Shown: positions 8,401-16,759, numbered from the stretch's first letter. The stretch is 64,000 bases of DNA from Prevotella sp. UBA2756 (GCA_002353205.1 DEJE01000038.1:14900-78899); one strand, 5' to 3'. Made by a program: numbers and translations. The notes: a model not told the origin generated them from the letters alone.

Positions 8401-9129
8401 CACGATGTCGGCCTGCTGCCGTTTGTCGCGCGATAGCTGGCTCTGCACCTCGAACGTTCGGATGCTGTCCACCTCGTCGCCGAAGAAATCGATGCGGAAA
8501 GGGAACTCCGAACTGTAGGAGAACACGTCGATGATGCTGCCGCGGATGGCGTATTGCCCGGGCTCGTAGACATAGTCGACCTGCCGGAACCCCAGCGCGA
8601 AGAGCTCTTTCTCGAGCACGCTGATGTCGTGGACGTCGCCCACACGGAGCGTCATCGATCGTTCGTCGAGCTTCTTCTTCGATACCACCAGCTCGCTCAG
8701 CGCCTCGGGGTGGGTCACGATGAAGAGAGCTTGTGCCGACGCGTCGCCACCGGCCTTCGTGGCAGGGCGCGGCTGCGGGCTGAACGTGGCCAGACGGCTG
8801 AGCACCTCGGTGCGCAGAATCTCGTTGGCAGCGTCGCGCTGACCGTATTTCACCGACCGACGGTAGCTCGAAGGGAGGAAGAGCACCTCCGAGGTGCCCA
8901 TCATCTGCGTCAGGTCATGGTAGAAATAGCCTGCCTCCTCGGCATCGTTCAACACAAAAAGCATGGGACGGGTGGTCCGTTGTGCCACCGAAGCAAACAA
9001 AAGGGGAGCGGCCGAGGCCACGAGTCCCTGCAGGAAAACGGTCGTCGCCGACTTGTCTTCCAGCATTTTCGCCAAAGCCTTCGACTGTGGGCTCTGGCTA
9101 TATAAAACCAGCAAATCCTGTATCTTCAT
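5449..9129 (-). CDS. mfd: Transcription-repair coupling factor Mfd
   Basis: DNA translocase that removes RNA polymerase stalled at lesions and recruits UvrA. Start chosen at MKIQDLLVLYSQ (9129); an upstream in-frame ATG at 9162 adds eleven residues without family character. Visible parts: UvrB-like N-terminal module, polymerase-interacting region (VGDYVVHVDFGVGKFAGL), helicase P-loop GDVGFGKTEVAIRAAF (near residue 635), DEEQ box (near 735), and the helicase motif QMRGRVGRSNR. About 72 extra residues near 1003-1074, just before the C-terminal UvrA-binding domain, are four tandem 18-residue copies of a Ser/Pro/Gly-rich unit encoded by 5907-6122. The rest looks intact. Confidence 0.95.
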   Translation of the reverse strand: MKIQDLLVLYSQSPQSKALAKMLEDKSATTVFLQGLVASAAPLLFASVAQRTTRPMLFVLNDAEEAGYFYHDLTQMMGTSEVLFLPSSYRRSVKYGQRDAANEILRTEVLSRLATFSPQPRPATKAGGDASAQALFIVTHPEALSELVVSKKKLDERSMTLRVGDVHDISVLEKELFALGFRQVDYVYEPGQYAIRGSIIDVFSYSSEFPFRIDFFGDEVDSIRTFEVQSQLSRDKRQQADIVPELRESEDRVALLSFLPDETIICMKDVLFVRDVIDHTYEEGFSWQALTERMEGLTEMEQQEVLNQIKSERQFITGRMFTDELTRFRRIEFGTKATGVPQATISFHTVAQPLFHKNFDLLWKTLADYQLGGYHIYILADSQKQQERLHDIFDSLAEENSAKGGQDSTQIAFTPIDKTIHGGFVDQQLKLCLFTDHQIFDRFHKYNLRSDSARSGKVALTMKELQEMEVGDYVVHVDFGVGKFAGLVRVPIPPKPDSHGHMKSAGESYQEVIRIIYANNDKVDVSIHSLYKISKYKRKDAETPPRLSTLGTGAWERLKEKTKKKIKDIARDLIKLYAARRREKGFAYSPDGYMQHELEASFMYEDTPDQLRATNEVKADMEQARPMDRLVCGDVGFGKTEVAIRAAFKAACDGKQVAVMVPTTVLAYQHYQTFRSRLKDMPVQVDYLSRARTAKQVKSVLADLESGKTDIIIGTHKLIGKQVKFRDLGLLIIDEEQKFGVAVKEKLRQMKVNVDTLTMTATPIPRTLQFSLMGARDMSIIKTPPPNRYPIQTEVHNFGSEIIAEAINFEMSRNGQVFFVNDRISNLPELALLIKKHVPDARVAVGHGQMKPEELEKIIMGFINYDYDVLLSTTIVENGVDIPNANTIIVNDAHHFGLSDLHQMRGRVGRSNRKAFCYLLAPPKANITREAQKRLEALETFSELGSGFNLSMQDLDIRGAGNLLGAEQSGFMEDLGYETYQKILSQAVTELKNDEFAELYTDPAPHTSNPSPSRGEPEGGSAPHTSNLSPSRGESEGGSAPRTSNPSPSRGESEGGSTPHTSNPSPFRGESEGGFFVDDCGIESDLEMYFPELYVPSSAERMLLYRELETIQNDRDLEAYKERLRDRFGPIPHEGEELLQVVVLRRLGKQLGCEKIMLKQQQMMLCFVSNPESPYYQSRAFDSIIRFLTTHTRQCNLREVKGKRSMVIKDVRTVSEAVTLLRNIQN
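5907..6122 (-). repeat. Four tandem 54-bp GC-rich repeats inside mfd
   Basis: Units start at 5907, 5961, 6015 and 6069, exactly 54 bp apart, so each keeps the reading frame. Each contains the palindromic core CCCCCGAGAGGGGG and reads as an 18-residue block with the motif SPSRGESEGG in mfd. Copies differ at only a few bases, implying recent amplification. Confidence 0.95.
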
Positions 9130-9208
9130 ACAAACAACAAGCGAACAACCGCCAACTGTCAACCGCCGACACTCACAGGCAGAGCCGTCGGTCTTCGCTT
9201 TTCCTTTG

Positions 9209-9216
9209 CAAAATTA
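9209..9216 (-). promoter_or_regulatory. -7 box for mfd
   Basis: TAATTTTG on the minus strand, 80 bases before the chosen mfd start. Confidence 0.55.
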
Positions 9217-9350
9217 CAAGAAAAATTTCATTTTCGCCTTGTTTTATGCAAAGAAAATCCTCACCAGCGTCTTGTTTGCCGTTTTCCGACTGAAGCTGTT
9301 GCGGGTGCATGCAGTGCTGTTTTCTGTTGCCATGCGTGAGTTTTCAAGGT

Positions 9351-9438
9351 GCAAAATCAATTAAAATGCAGAGCAAAATCAATTAAATTGCGCTGCAAAA
9401 TCAATTATATTGCACAGCAAAATCAATTGAATTGCAAA
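9351..9438. repeat. Four tandem 22-bp AT-rich repeats
   Basis: Units begin at 9351, 9373, 9395 and 9417, all opening GCAAAATCAATT and closing ATTGC or ATGC plus three variable bases. They lie in the 540-base divergent gap between mfd and the outer-membrane protein gene, about 185 bases before that gene's promoter. No gene is seen in this gap. Downstream of the array is a small inverted repeat CTGTTTCGTCGAAACAG near 9517. Confidence 0.85.
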
Positions 9439-9623
9439 TCGTCCGAGCTGCTTCTGCAACCCGTCTGCGCTGCTTCGGCATGCCACAATCGTGGTTTCGG
9501 CAGGGAAGGACGGTGGGCTGTTTCGTCGAAACAGACGCAAGGCTTCGTTGTCGGGCGGTCCATTTCGTCGAAAAGAATGCGGATAATCGTCGAAAAACAC
9601 ATTGTCGGCAACGATTCTCGCCT

Positions 9624-9631
9624 TACCTTTG
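9624..9631 (+). promoter_or_regulatory. -7 box for the beta-barrel protein gene
   Basis: TACCTTTG, with a TTG about 19 bases upstream (9602-9604); the gene starts 40 bases further on. Confidence 0.6.
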
Positions 9632-9671
9632 CATCAGAAAAAAAGAACAAACAAAATAATACAACGAAGAA

Positions 9672-12161
9672 ATGAAAAAAACAAGATTCCTTTTTGCAGT
9701 GATGATGCTGATGATCTCAGCAGCGGTAATGGCCCAGAAGACCACGGTCAAGGGCGTGTTGGCAGACCAGACGACCGGTGAGCCGGAGCCCTTCGGCACG
9801 ATTCGCGTGTTCAAGAGCGGCAAGACCGACAAGCCGACGGCCATGTTCCTGGCCGATGCCGACGGACGGTTCAGCCATGAGGTGACGGGCAAGGGTCTCT
9901 TCGACATCATCTTCAGCAGCATCGGCAAGGAAGACCTGAAGAAGAGCATCCGCCTCGGTGAGACACCCGTGGTGGACCTCGACACCATCTATCTGAAGGA
10001 GAATGCCACGATGTTGAAAGGTGTTGAGGTGGTGGCGCAGAAGCCTTTGGTGAAGATGGAGGTCGACAAGATGACCTACAACGTGGCCGAGGATGCCGAC
10101 TCGAAGTCGAGCACGGTGCTCGACATGCTGCGCAAGGTGCCTATGGTGACGGTCGACGGTCAGGACAACATCTCGGTCAACGGTTCTTCTTCGTTCAAGG
10201 TGTACGTCGACGGCAAGCCCAGCGTGATGTTCTCCAGCAATCCGTCGATGGTCTTCAAGAGCATGCCCGCCACGGCAGTGAAGAACATTGAGGTGGTGAC
10301 CAACCCCGGTGCTCGCTATGATGCCGAGGGAGCAGGCGGCGTACTGAACATTGTGATGAACCGTCAGGACCCGATGGCCATGGAGTCGCTCAACGGCTAC
10401 AACGGCACGGTGCGCGCCTCGGCCGGTAACAGAAGCGTTGGCGGCGGCGTCTTCCTCAGCGGTCAGCAGGGAAAGCTCTCTTACAGTGCCAATGCCATGG
10501 TGAACTATTCAAAGCCCGGCACCACCGACGTGACGATGGAGCAGCAGAACGGCGACGGCAGCATACTCTCCACAGCTGCCACCTCGGTGAAACTGCCGTT
10601 CACGATGGGCAACATCAGCCTTGGATATGACCTCGACGAGATGAGCAGCCTGAACGCTACTTTCTCGCTGACCAGCTTCAACATGAAGAACAACGGCACC
10701 ACGACGACACGCCAGATGGGCGGACTCTATGGCAACGGCTTCGGCTACGAAACGAACATGAGGATGCGCAACGGACGAACATCGTTCAGCGGTAACGTGG
10801 ACTACCAGCGCTTCTTCAACAAACAGCGCACGCAGTCGATCGTGCTCACCTATCAAATCGCCTACAGCCCCTCGAACTCCAAGACGTACAACGACTTCTT
10901 GATGGAAGGCGTCTCGGCCATCGACCTCACCGACCGCAACTCCATCAACGAGGAACGCACCACCGACCACACCTTCCAGGCTGACTTCACCACACCGTTA
11001 GGCGTCGGACAGACGCTGAGCCTGGGCTCGAAGCTGATGGCACGCCGCGCCACCTCGGATGCCAAATACTACCTGGCCGACGTCTACGACGAGCGTTCGA
11101 GCATGGACTATCTCTACAAAAACACCATCCTCGCAGGCTATGCCGAGTACAGCGGACAGTTCGGAAAGGTGGGAACGAAGGCCGGCTTGCGCTACGAGCA
11201 GACTTGGCAGGACGTGGAATACCGTCTGGGCCAGGGTCAGGACTTCTCCACCAGCTACGGCTCGCTGGTGCCCAGTGCAAGTCTTTCCTACACACTGTCG
11301 CAGGGCAGCAACATCGGTCTGACCTACAACATGCGCATCTCGCGCCCCGGTATCAGCTATCTGAACCCCTACGTAAACCGCGCCGACCCCAATTCGCTCA
11401 GCTATGGTAACACCGATCTCGACGTGGAGAAGTCGCACAACATCGCACTCGTCTACAACATGTTCACGCCGAAACTGATGATGAACGTCAACGTGCACCA
11501 CAACTTCACCGACAACGCCATCGAGCAGTACAGCTTCTTCGACGGAACGCTGCTCAACACCACCTACGGAAACATCGTGAAGCGCCACCAGACAGGTGCC
11601 AACGTCTACGCCAACTGGCTGGCAGCACCGAAGACGCGCATCATGCTCAACGGCGGACTGAACTACACCGACATGCGCAGCTCGGCACTCGACCTGAAGA
11701 ACAGCGGATGGACGGCCAACACCATGCTCGGTCTGCAGCAGACACTGCCGTGGGACCTGAAGCTCGGTGCCTTCCTCATCTCCTCCACAAAGAGCTACAC
11801 ACTGCAGGGATGGAGCAGCGGATTCAACCTGCTGACGGCCAACATCTCGAAGTCGTTCTTCAACGACAAGCTCAATCTCAGCCTGCAAGGCATGATGGGA
11901 CTCTCCGACGGCGGCAACCTGAAGATGGAAAGTTACAGCCAGGGCAAGAACTTCCTCAGCCACCAGGACATCAAGATCCCCATGAGCGGCGTCACCTTCA
12001 GCGTCAGCTACACCTTCGGCAAGGGTAAGAAGCAGGCCCGACAGCACGTCAGCCGCGTGCAGAACGACTACATCGAGCAGCAGTCGCAGGGCGAGATGCT
12101 CAACAGCGTGGGCGGCAGCAACGGTTCGGGAAGCATGGGTGGCAGCGGAATGCCGCAGTAA
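9672..12161 (+). CDS. Outer membrane beta-barrel protein, TonB-receptor-like
   Basis: 829-residue outer membrane protein. A signal peptide (about residues 1-22, ending AAVMAQ) is followed by a carboxypeptidase-regulatory-like domain (TTVKGVLADQTTGEPEPFGTI), then a plug-like domain with the motif NPGARYDAEGAGGVLNIVM and a long C-terminal barrel rich in alternating Tyr/Asn strands. This order fits the Bacteroidetes outer-membrane beta-barrel family. A C-terminal Gly/Ser/Met-rich tail ends the protein. The ligand is unknown. It is followed by a hairpin terminator and then a LytS/LytTR pair, which may respond to envelope state (inference). Confidence 0.88.
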   Translation: MKKTRFLFAVMMLMISAAVMAQKTTVKGVLADQTTGEPEPFGTIRVFKSGKTDKPTAMFLADADGRFSHEVTGKGLFDIIFSSIGKEDLKKSIRLGETPVVDLDTIYLKENATMLKGVEVVAQKPLVKMEVDKMTYNVAEDADSKSSTVLDMLRKVPMVTVDGQDNISVNGSSSFKVYVDGKPSVMFSSNPSMVFKSMPATAVKNIEVVTNPGARYDAEGAGGVLNIVMNRQDPMAMESLNGYNGTVRASAGNRSVGGGVFLSGQQGKLSYSANAMVNYSKPGTTDVTMEQQNGDGSILSTAATSVKLPFTMGNISLGYDLDEMSSLNATFSLTSFNMKNNGTTTTRQMGGLYGNGFGYETNMRMRNGRTSFSGNVDYQRFFNKQRTQSIVLTYQIAYSPSNSKTYNDFLMEGVSAIDLTDRNSINEERTTDHTFQADFTTPLGVGQTLSLGSKLMARRATSDAKYYLADVYDERSSMDYLYKNTILAGYAEYSGQFGKVGTKAGLRYEQTWQDVEYRLGQGQDFSTSYGSLVPSASLSYTLSQGSNIGLTYNMRISRPGISYLNPYVNRADPNSLSYGNTDLDVEKSHNIALVYNMFTPKLMMNVNVHHNFTDNAIEQYSFFDGTLLNTTYGNIVKRHQTGANVYANWLAAPKTRIMLNGGLNYTDMRSSALDLKNSGWTANTMLGLQQTLPWDLKLGAFLISSTKSYTLQGWSSGFNLLTANISKSFFNDKLNLSLQGMMGLSDGGNLKMESYSQGKNFLSHQDIKIPMSGVTFSVSYTFGKGKKQARQHVSRVQNDYIEQQSQGEMLNSVGGSNGSGSMGGSGMPQ

Positions 12162-12224
12162 AGCCTGGCCCACACGAAAGGAACAACATGTTCATACAAA
12201 AGTACTTCATCTATAAAGAAATCG

Positions 12225-12255
12225 TCTCTTCCGCGTTGAGATAATGCGGAAGAGA
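12225..12255 (+). terminator. Terminator after the beta-barrel protein gene
   Basis: Perfect 10-bp stem TCTCTTCCGC / GCGGAAGAGA with an 11-base loop, followed by TTTT. Confidence 0.7.
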
Positions 12256-12287
12256 TTTTGACATGTCAAAAACAATTCGTAATTTTG
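12256..12287 (+). promoter_or_regulatory. Promoter with overlapping 16-bp palindrome for the kinase gene
   Basis: TTTTGACATGTCAAAA (12256-12271) is a perfect palindrome. Its left half supplies the TTTG -33 element (12257-12260), and TAATTTTG follows 19 bases later at 12280-12287. The start codon at 12294 is only six bases past the -7 box, so the mRNA may be leaderless. Confidence 0.6.
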
Positions 12288-12293
12288 CACACA

Positions 12294-13340
12294 ATGAAGA
12301 AAATTGCAAAAAAAGATATCTGGCTTTTTGCGGCTCAGGCAGCAGTATGGATGCTCATGCTGCTCCTGTTGCCGCTGGCTATTTTCCTCAGCACCCGCAA
12401 CTGGGAGTCTACATCCACGTCGCTGCTGATGGTTTGGCAGCTGCTACGGGCTCCGCTGGTCGTCTATTTTGCCAATTTCTACATCTTTGGACCCTATCTG
12501 TTCTTCAAGCGCAGGTTCTGGTGGTTCGCTCTTTGCAACATTCTGCTCATCACGGGCGTGAACTACGGCTTCGTGTACGGCTATTTTGCAATCAGAAACA
12601 ACGGGCTCAACATGCCTCCAAATGCATGGATGGGCTTCTTCTCGGGCGCCTTCTTGTTCTTCCTGCTCAATCTGGTCATGGCGGCTGTAGCCATCGGCAT
12701 CCGTCACTTCATCCGCGTGCGACAGCTGAAACAGCAGTTGGAAGAAGAGCGCCACAAGAACACCGAGGCTGAGCTGGCCTGGCTGAAGAACCAGATCAAT
12801 CCCCACTTCCTCTTCAACACGCTCAACAACATCTCCAGTCTGACGCAGATCGATGCCGACGCCGCGCAGGATGCCATCGCGCAGCTGAGCGACCTGCTGC
12901 GCTATGCGATGTACGAGACGAACAAGACGCTCGTGGCTATCGGCGGCGAGGTGGACTTCATGCGCAACTACATCGAGCTGATGCGGCTGCGCTGCAACGA
13001 CCGCACGCAGATCGACTACCGCTTCGACGTCGGCGACGGCCACGCGCAGGTAGCTCCGCTGCTCTTCATCTCGCTCATTGAGAACGCTTTCAAGCACGGC
13101 ACCAGCACCAACCGTCCCTCGAGCATCAGCATCAGCATGCGGCTGGCCGACGACATGCTGACCTTCACGTGCGACAACACCAACTTCCCCAAGAGCGACA
13201 ACGACCGCAGCGGGTCGGGTATCGGACTGGAGAACACGCGGCGGCGGCTCGAACTGATGTACCCCGACAGTTACACGTGGCAGCAGACGGTGGAGGACGG
13301 CATCTATCATATCGCCATTTCGCTACGAATCAAATCCTGA
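12294..13340 (+). CDS. LytS/YehU-type sensor histidine kinase
   Basis: Membrane histidine kinase, 348 residues from the ATG at 12294 (MKKIAKKDIW); an earlier in-frame ATG at 12258 lies upstream of the promoter box and is unlikely. Four hydrophobic segments (residues about 9-33, 48-70, 78-100 and 114-138) are followed by a short coiled coil (RQLKQQLEEERHK) and the His_kinase domain with phospho-acceptor H171 in NQINPHFLFNTLNN. The ATPase part has LLFISLIENAFKHG and GSGIGLENTRRRL. The LytTR regulator starts two bases after its stop. No sensor domain beyond the membrane part is visible. Confidence 0.92.
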   Translation: MKKIAKKDIWLFAAQAAVWMLMLLLLPLAIFLSTRNWESTSTSLLMVWQLLRAPLVVYFANFYIFGPYLFFKRRFWWFALCNILLITGVNYGFVYGYFAIRNNGLNMPPNAWMGFFSGAFLFFLLNLVMAAVAIGIRHFIRVRQLKQQLEEERHKNTEAELAWLKNQINPHFLFNTLNNISSLTQIDADAAQDAIAQLSDLLRYAMYETNKTLVAIGGEVDFMRNYIELMRLRCNDRTQIDYRFDVGDGHAQVAPLLFISLIENAFKHGTSTNRPSSISISMRLADDMLTFTCDNTNFPKSDNDRSGSGIGLENTRRRLELMYPDSYTWQQTVEDGIYHIAISLRIKS

Positions 13341-13342
13341 CT

Positions 13343-14074
13343 ATGAATCCAATACTCACATGCATCATCGTCGACGACGAGCCCCTGGCTGTCAAGTTGC
13401 TCGAGTCGTTCGTCGCCAAGACGCCCGGCCTGGAGCTCGTGGCGTCGTACACCGACTCGGTGGAGGCCATCGCTGCCGTGAGGAGCCGGCACGTTGACCT
13501 GCTCTTCCTCGACATCCAGATGCCTGATCTCGACGGGATGGAGCTGGCCCGCATGGTGCCCGAGGACACACGCGTCGTCTTCACGACGGCTTTCAAGGAG
13601 TATGCCTTCGAGAGCTACGAGGTGTCGGCGCTCGACTTCCTGCTCAAGCCCATCCGTTACAACAAGTTCCTCGCTGCCGTGGAGAAGGCGAGGAAGTGGA
13701 TTCCGGCAGCCAATGTCGCCCCGCCAACGGCCGACGAGAGCACCACCATCTTCATCAAAGTGGACGGCGAACTGCGCCAGATACCCCTCGACCGCATTCT
13801 CTACGTGAACGGAATGAAAGACTATGTCGTCTTCCGCATCGAAGGTGAGCGCAAGGGACTCATCAGTCACCTGACGATGAAAGCCGTGGAAGACATGCTG
13901 CCGCCGCAGCGCTTCATGCGCGTACACCGCTCGTTCATCGTCGCCCTGGCACACATCCGCTCCGTCGACCGCAACGACTGCATCTACATCGGCGACGAGA
14001 TTATCCACGTCACCGAGGCTTACAAAGAGGCTTTCTACCAGTATCTGGAGTCGAAGAGTGTCGTCAGAACATGA
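13343..14074 (+). CDS. LytTR-family response regulator
   Basis: 243-residue DNA-binding partner of the preceding kinase, separated from it by two bases and clearly co-transcribed. Receiver domain residues 1-120 with acidic pair DDE (11-13), phospho-acceptor D57 in LLFLDIQMPD and K in LKPIRYNKF. The C-terminal LytTR domain (about 130-240) contains IFIKVDGELRQIPLDRILYV and RVHRSFIVALAHI. Start chosen at the ATG at 13343, since upstream codons overlap the kinase. Targets are unknown; the adjacent beta-barrel protein gene and the pair itself are candidates. Confidence 0.93.
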   Translation: MNPILTCIIVDDEPLAVKLLESFVAKTPGLELVASYTDSVEAIAAVRSRHVDLLFLDIQMPDLDGMELARMVPEDTRVVFTTAFKEYAFESYEVSALDFLLKPIRYNKFLAAVEKARKWIPAANVAPPTADESTTIFIKVDGELRQIPLDRILYVNGMKDYVVFRIEGERKGLISHLTMKAVEDMLPPQRFMRVHRSFIVALAHIRSVDRNDCIYIGDEIIHVTEAYKEAFYQYLESKSVVRT

Positions 14075-14106
14075 CAAAAGTGGCGTCGGGGGCGAAAAAA
14101 AACGCT

Positions 14107-14122
14107 AAACAGCGCGCTGTTT
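14107..14122. promoter_or_regulatory. 16-bp palindrome in the promoter region of the GT2 gene
   Basis: AAACAGCGCGCTGTTT is perfectly palindromic, followed by a T-rich run and a weak -7 box (TAATTTCG near 14136). It could terminate the regulator transcript or act as an operator; the sequence cannot separate these. Confidence 0.4.
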
Positions 14123-14179
14123 CAGATTTTATTCGTAATTTCGCAGTCGGAAAAGTATAACTTCGATAGCAGAACAGCT

Positions 14180-14929
14180 ATGAACACGAGTGACAGTATC
14201 GTAATCATACCCACCTACAACGAGAAAGAGAACATCGAAAAGATTATCCGGGCCGTCTTCGGGCTGGAGAAATGTTTCCATATATTGGTCATCGACGACG
14301 GGTCGCCCGACGGAACCGCAGCGATTGTGAAGCGGCTCATGGCAGGAGAGTTCAGCGACCGACTGTTCATCCATGAGCGACAGGGGAAGCTCGGACTGGG
14401 CACCGCCTACATCGCAGGATTCAAATGGGCATTGGAGCGCGACTACCAATACATCTTCGAGATGGACGCCGACTTCAGTCATGACCCCAACGACCTGCCC
14501 CGACTCTACGCAGCGTGCGCCGACGAGGGCTACGACGTGGCCATCGGCTCGCGCTATGTCAGCGGTGTGAACGTGGTGAACTGGCCCATCGGCCGCGTGC
14601 TCATGTCGTATTTCGCATCGAAATATGTCAGGATCGTCACCGGATTCAAGGTACACGACACCACGGCAGGCTTCGTCTGCTACCGCCGCCGCGTGCTCAG
14701 CACCATGGAACTCGACAAGATACGCTTCAAGGGCTACGGCTTCCAGATCGAAATGAAGTACACGGCCCATAAGATAGGCTTCCGCATCAAGGAGGTTCCC
14801 GTCATCTTCGTCAACCGGCGCGAGGGCACAAGCAAGATGTCCGGCGGCATCTTCGGCGAGGCTTTCTTCGGCGTGATGCGCCTGCGCTGGGACGGATGGA
14901 CTCGGAAATACCCCAAGATCAGTTCATAG
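14180..14929 (+). CDS. Polyprenol-phosphate mannosyltransferase-like GT2
   Basis: GT-A fold glycosyltransferase of the dolichol-phosphate mannose synthase group, 249 residues, which transfers a sugar from a GDP- or UDP-sugar to a polyprenyl phosphate at the inner membrane face. Motifs: IIPTYNEKENIEKIIRAVF at the N-terminus, VIDDGSPDGT, and metal-binding DADFSHDP. There is no C-terminal GtrA-like membrane domain, so it is the short soluble type. The PlsC gene follows within 100 bases on the same strand, and the two are often close in Bacteroidetes. Confidence 0.9.
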   Translation: MNTSDSIVIIPTYNEKENIEKIIRAVFGLEKCFHILVIDDGSPDGTAAIVKRLMAGEFSDRLFIHERQGKLGLGTAYIAGFKWALERDYQYIFEMDADFSHDPNDLPRLYAACADEGYDVAIGSRYVSGVNVVNWPIGRVLMSYFASKYVRIVTGFKVHDTTAGFVCYRRRVLSTMELDKIRFKGYGFQIEMKYTAHKIGFRIKEVPVIFVNRREGTSKMSGGIFGEAFFGVMRLRWDGWTRKYPKISS

Positions 14930-15024
14930 TCCACAGTTCAAAGTTCACAGTTCATAGTTCTTGGTTGTCTTATCCGAAAGCAGACAGAACAGACAATGAT
15001 GTTCAACCTGACAGACTCATCTGC

Positions 15025-15783
15025 ATGAAAACACTCTACAAGCTCTATCAGCTCTTCATAGCCGTCCCACTGTTCATCGTGTGGACGGTCCTCATCTCGC
15101 TCACCGTCATCATCGGCTGCACCCTCGGCGGAGGCCATTGGTTCGGCTACTACCCCGGCAAGGCATGGGGATGGCTCACGCTGAAGCTCTTCCTGCTCCC
15201 TGTGAAGGTTGAGGGCCGCGAGAACCTGCGCGAAGGCGAGTCGTATGTCTTCGTGAGCAACCATCAGGGCATGTTCGACATCTTCCTCATCTTCGGCCAT
15301 CTCGGACGGCAGTTCAAGTGGATGATGAAGCACCAGCTGCGCAAGATGCCCTTCATCGGATTCGCCTGCGAGCGCTCGCACCAGATTTTCGTCGACAAGC
15401 GCGGAGCCAGCAAGATCAAGAAAACCTACGACGAAGCCCGCCACATACTGCAGGGAGGCATGTCGCTCTGCGTCTTCCCCGAGGGCGCACGCACCTTCAC
15501 CGGCCACATGGGGCTCTTCCGCCGCGGCGCCTTCATGCTCGCCGACGAGCTGCAGCTGCCCGTCGTGCCGCTCACCATCAACGGATCGTTCGACGTCATG
15601 CCCCGCATGCGCGACTACAGGTTCGTCAGCTGGCACCCACTGACGCTCACCATCCACCAGCCCATCCGCCCTGAGACGCAGGGACCCGAGAATATCAAGA
15701 AGATGATGAACGAGAGTTACCGCCAGATCATGTCGGCTCTCGTCCCCGAATATCAGGGCTACGTGGAGAATCCCGACCAGTGA
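15025..15783 (+). CDS. plsC: 1-acyl-sn-glycerol-3-phosphate acyltransferase (PlsC)
   Basis: Membrane acyltransferase that converts lysophosphatidate to phosphatidate. 252 residues from MKTLYKLYQL; the longer frame from 14896 overlaps the preceding gene and a short repeat (AGTTCACAGTTCATAG type, about 14930-14962) and is not used. An N-terminal transmembrane segment (about 7-32) precedes the catalytic NHQGMFD box (residues 79-85) and the substrate box FPEGARTF, then PVVPLTINGS. The gene ends 55 bases before a strong hairpin shared with the convergent nitroreductase gene. Confidence 0.92.
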   Translation: MKTLYKLYQLFIAVPLFIVWTVLISLTVIIGCTLGGGHWFGYYPGKAWGWLTLKLFLLPVKVEGRENLREGESYVFVSNHQGMFDIFLIFGHLGRQFKWMMKHQLRKMPFIGFACERSHQIFVDKRGASKIKKTYDEARHILQGGMSLCVFPEGARTFTGHMGLFRRGAFMLADELQLPVVPLTINGSFDVMPRMRDYRFVSWHPLTLTIHQPIRPETQGPENIKKMMNESYRQIMSALVPEYQGYVENPDQ

Positions 15784-15837
15784 GACTCCTTTCGTCTCGT
15801 CTTGTGATTCCGGATTGACGTTGCCCGGAAAAAAAAG

Positions 15838-15881
15838 TTTGCGCAAGTTTCAGTTTGATTCGAAACCGAAACTTGCGCAAA
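15838..15881 (-). terminator. Terminator between convergent genes
   Basis: 14-bp perfect stem TTTGCGCAAGTTTC / GAAACTTGCGCAAA, with a smaller GTTT/AAAC pairing inside. On the minus strand it is followed by eight T, so it chiefly terminates the nitroreductase transcript. Confidence 0.8.
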
Positions 15882-15915
15882 TCGTTTCAATCTGCATTCG
15901 CCGAAAGCCCAGACT

Positions 15916-16656
15916 CTATTCCAGAAATCCCTGCTGGCGGAGCGCTTCGAGGAGCGTGGCCGACATGGCTTCGTTGTCGCGCCGCGTGTAGCGTATGTCG
16001 GTGAAGATCTGGGCGAGCGTCTCTTTGTTGTTGATGCGCACGAATTCCTGGTTCTCGGGCAGGCTCTCCTTGTCGGTATAGAAGCGGTCGATGAGGTCGG
16101 GCGTGTAGTCGCGGTAGGTCTCGTTGTGGACGATGGCGTCGATCGGCAGGCGGTCGGAGAGGGCAGGCTGCTCGTCGGGCCAGCCGAGGGTGATGGTGGC
16201 TACGGGCATGACGAGCTTGGGCAGCTGCAGCACGTCGATGATATGGCCGGGCATGTAGACGGTGGTGCCGAGGAAACAGTAGCCGAGTCCCTGCTCGTCG
16301 GCAAGGTTGCAGAAGGTCTGGCAGTAGAGCAGCGCGTCGGTGGCGGCATTGATGAAGCTGAGGAAATTATCGTAGCCCGGTTCTGCCTGGCGGCATTCGG
16401 CCCACCGCGAGGTGCGCCTGAAGTCGGCGCAGAAGGTGAGCACCACGGGAGCCTGGCTCACCATGGGCTGGTTGAAGTGTGCGGGCGCGAGCCGTTCCTT
16501 CATTTGCTGCGATCTTGTGACGACAACGCTGTAGAGCTGAAGGTTCCCCATGGTCTGCGTGCGCTCGGCTTGTGTTAACAACTGGTGAAGCAATTCGTCG
16601 CTGACTTCACGTTTTGCATATTTCCGGATGCTGGTCCTGGTGTCTAAGTTCTTCAT
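15916..16656 (-). CDS. Nitroreductase family protein (FMN-dependent)
   Basis: 246-residue flavoprotein of the NfsA/FRP-like nitroreductase group, likely an NAD(P)H-dependent oxidoreductase of the cytosol. N-terminal RTSIRKYAKREV is the typical FMN phosphate-binding start; ERTQTMGNLQLYSVVV, FLSFINAATDALLYCQ and GLGYCFLGTTVYMP are the usual core segments, and VATITLGWPDE is the usual end of the fold. Physiological substrate unknown. It has its own promoter 20 bases upstream and diverges from nrdJ. Confidence 0.88.
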   Translation of the reverse strand: MKNLDTRTSIRKYAKREVSDELLHQLLTQAERTQTMGNLQLYSVVVTRSQQMKERLAPAHFNQPMVSQAPVVLTFCADFRRTSRWAECRQAEPGYDNFLSFINAATDALLYCQTFCNLADEQGLGYCFLGTTVYMPGHIIDVLQLPKLVMPVATITLGWPDEQPALSDRLPIDAIVHNETYRDYTPDLIDRFYTDKESLPENQEFVRINNKETLAQIFTDIRYTRRDNEAMSATLLEALRQQGFLE

Positions 16657-16676
16657 TCTGGATAATTTTGTTCATG

Positions 16677-16684
16677 CAAAGATA
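16677..16684 (-). promoter_or_regulatory. -7 box for the nitroreductase gene
   Basis: TATCTTTG on the minus strand, 20 bases before the start codon. Confidence 0.6.
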
Positions 16685-16759
16685 AGACAAGTTTTCCAAA
16701 ACAGAAAAGTTTTTATGCAAATAATAGCTAAAGGATTTCATTATTTGAAAAATAACCTA

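Noticed and set aside
9351..9438. CRISPR or minisatellite coding repeat
   Set aside because: No unique spacers (three variable bases only) and no supported reading frame; treated as a tandem promoter-region repeat.
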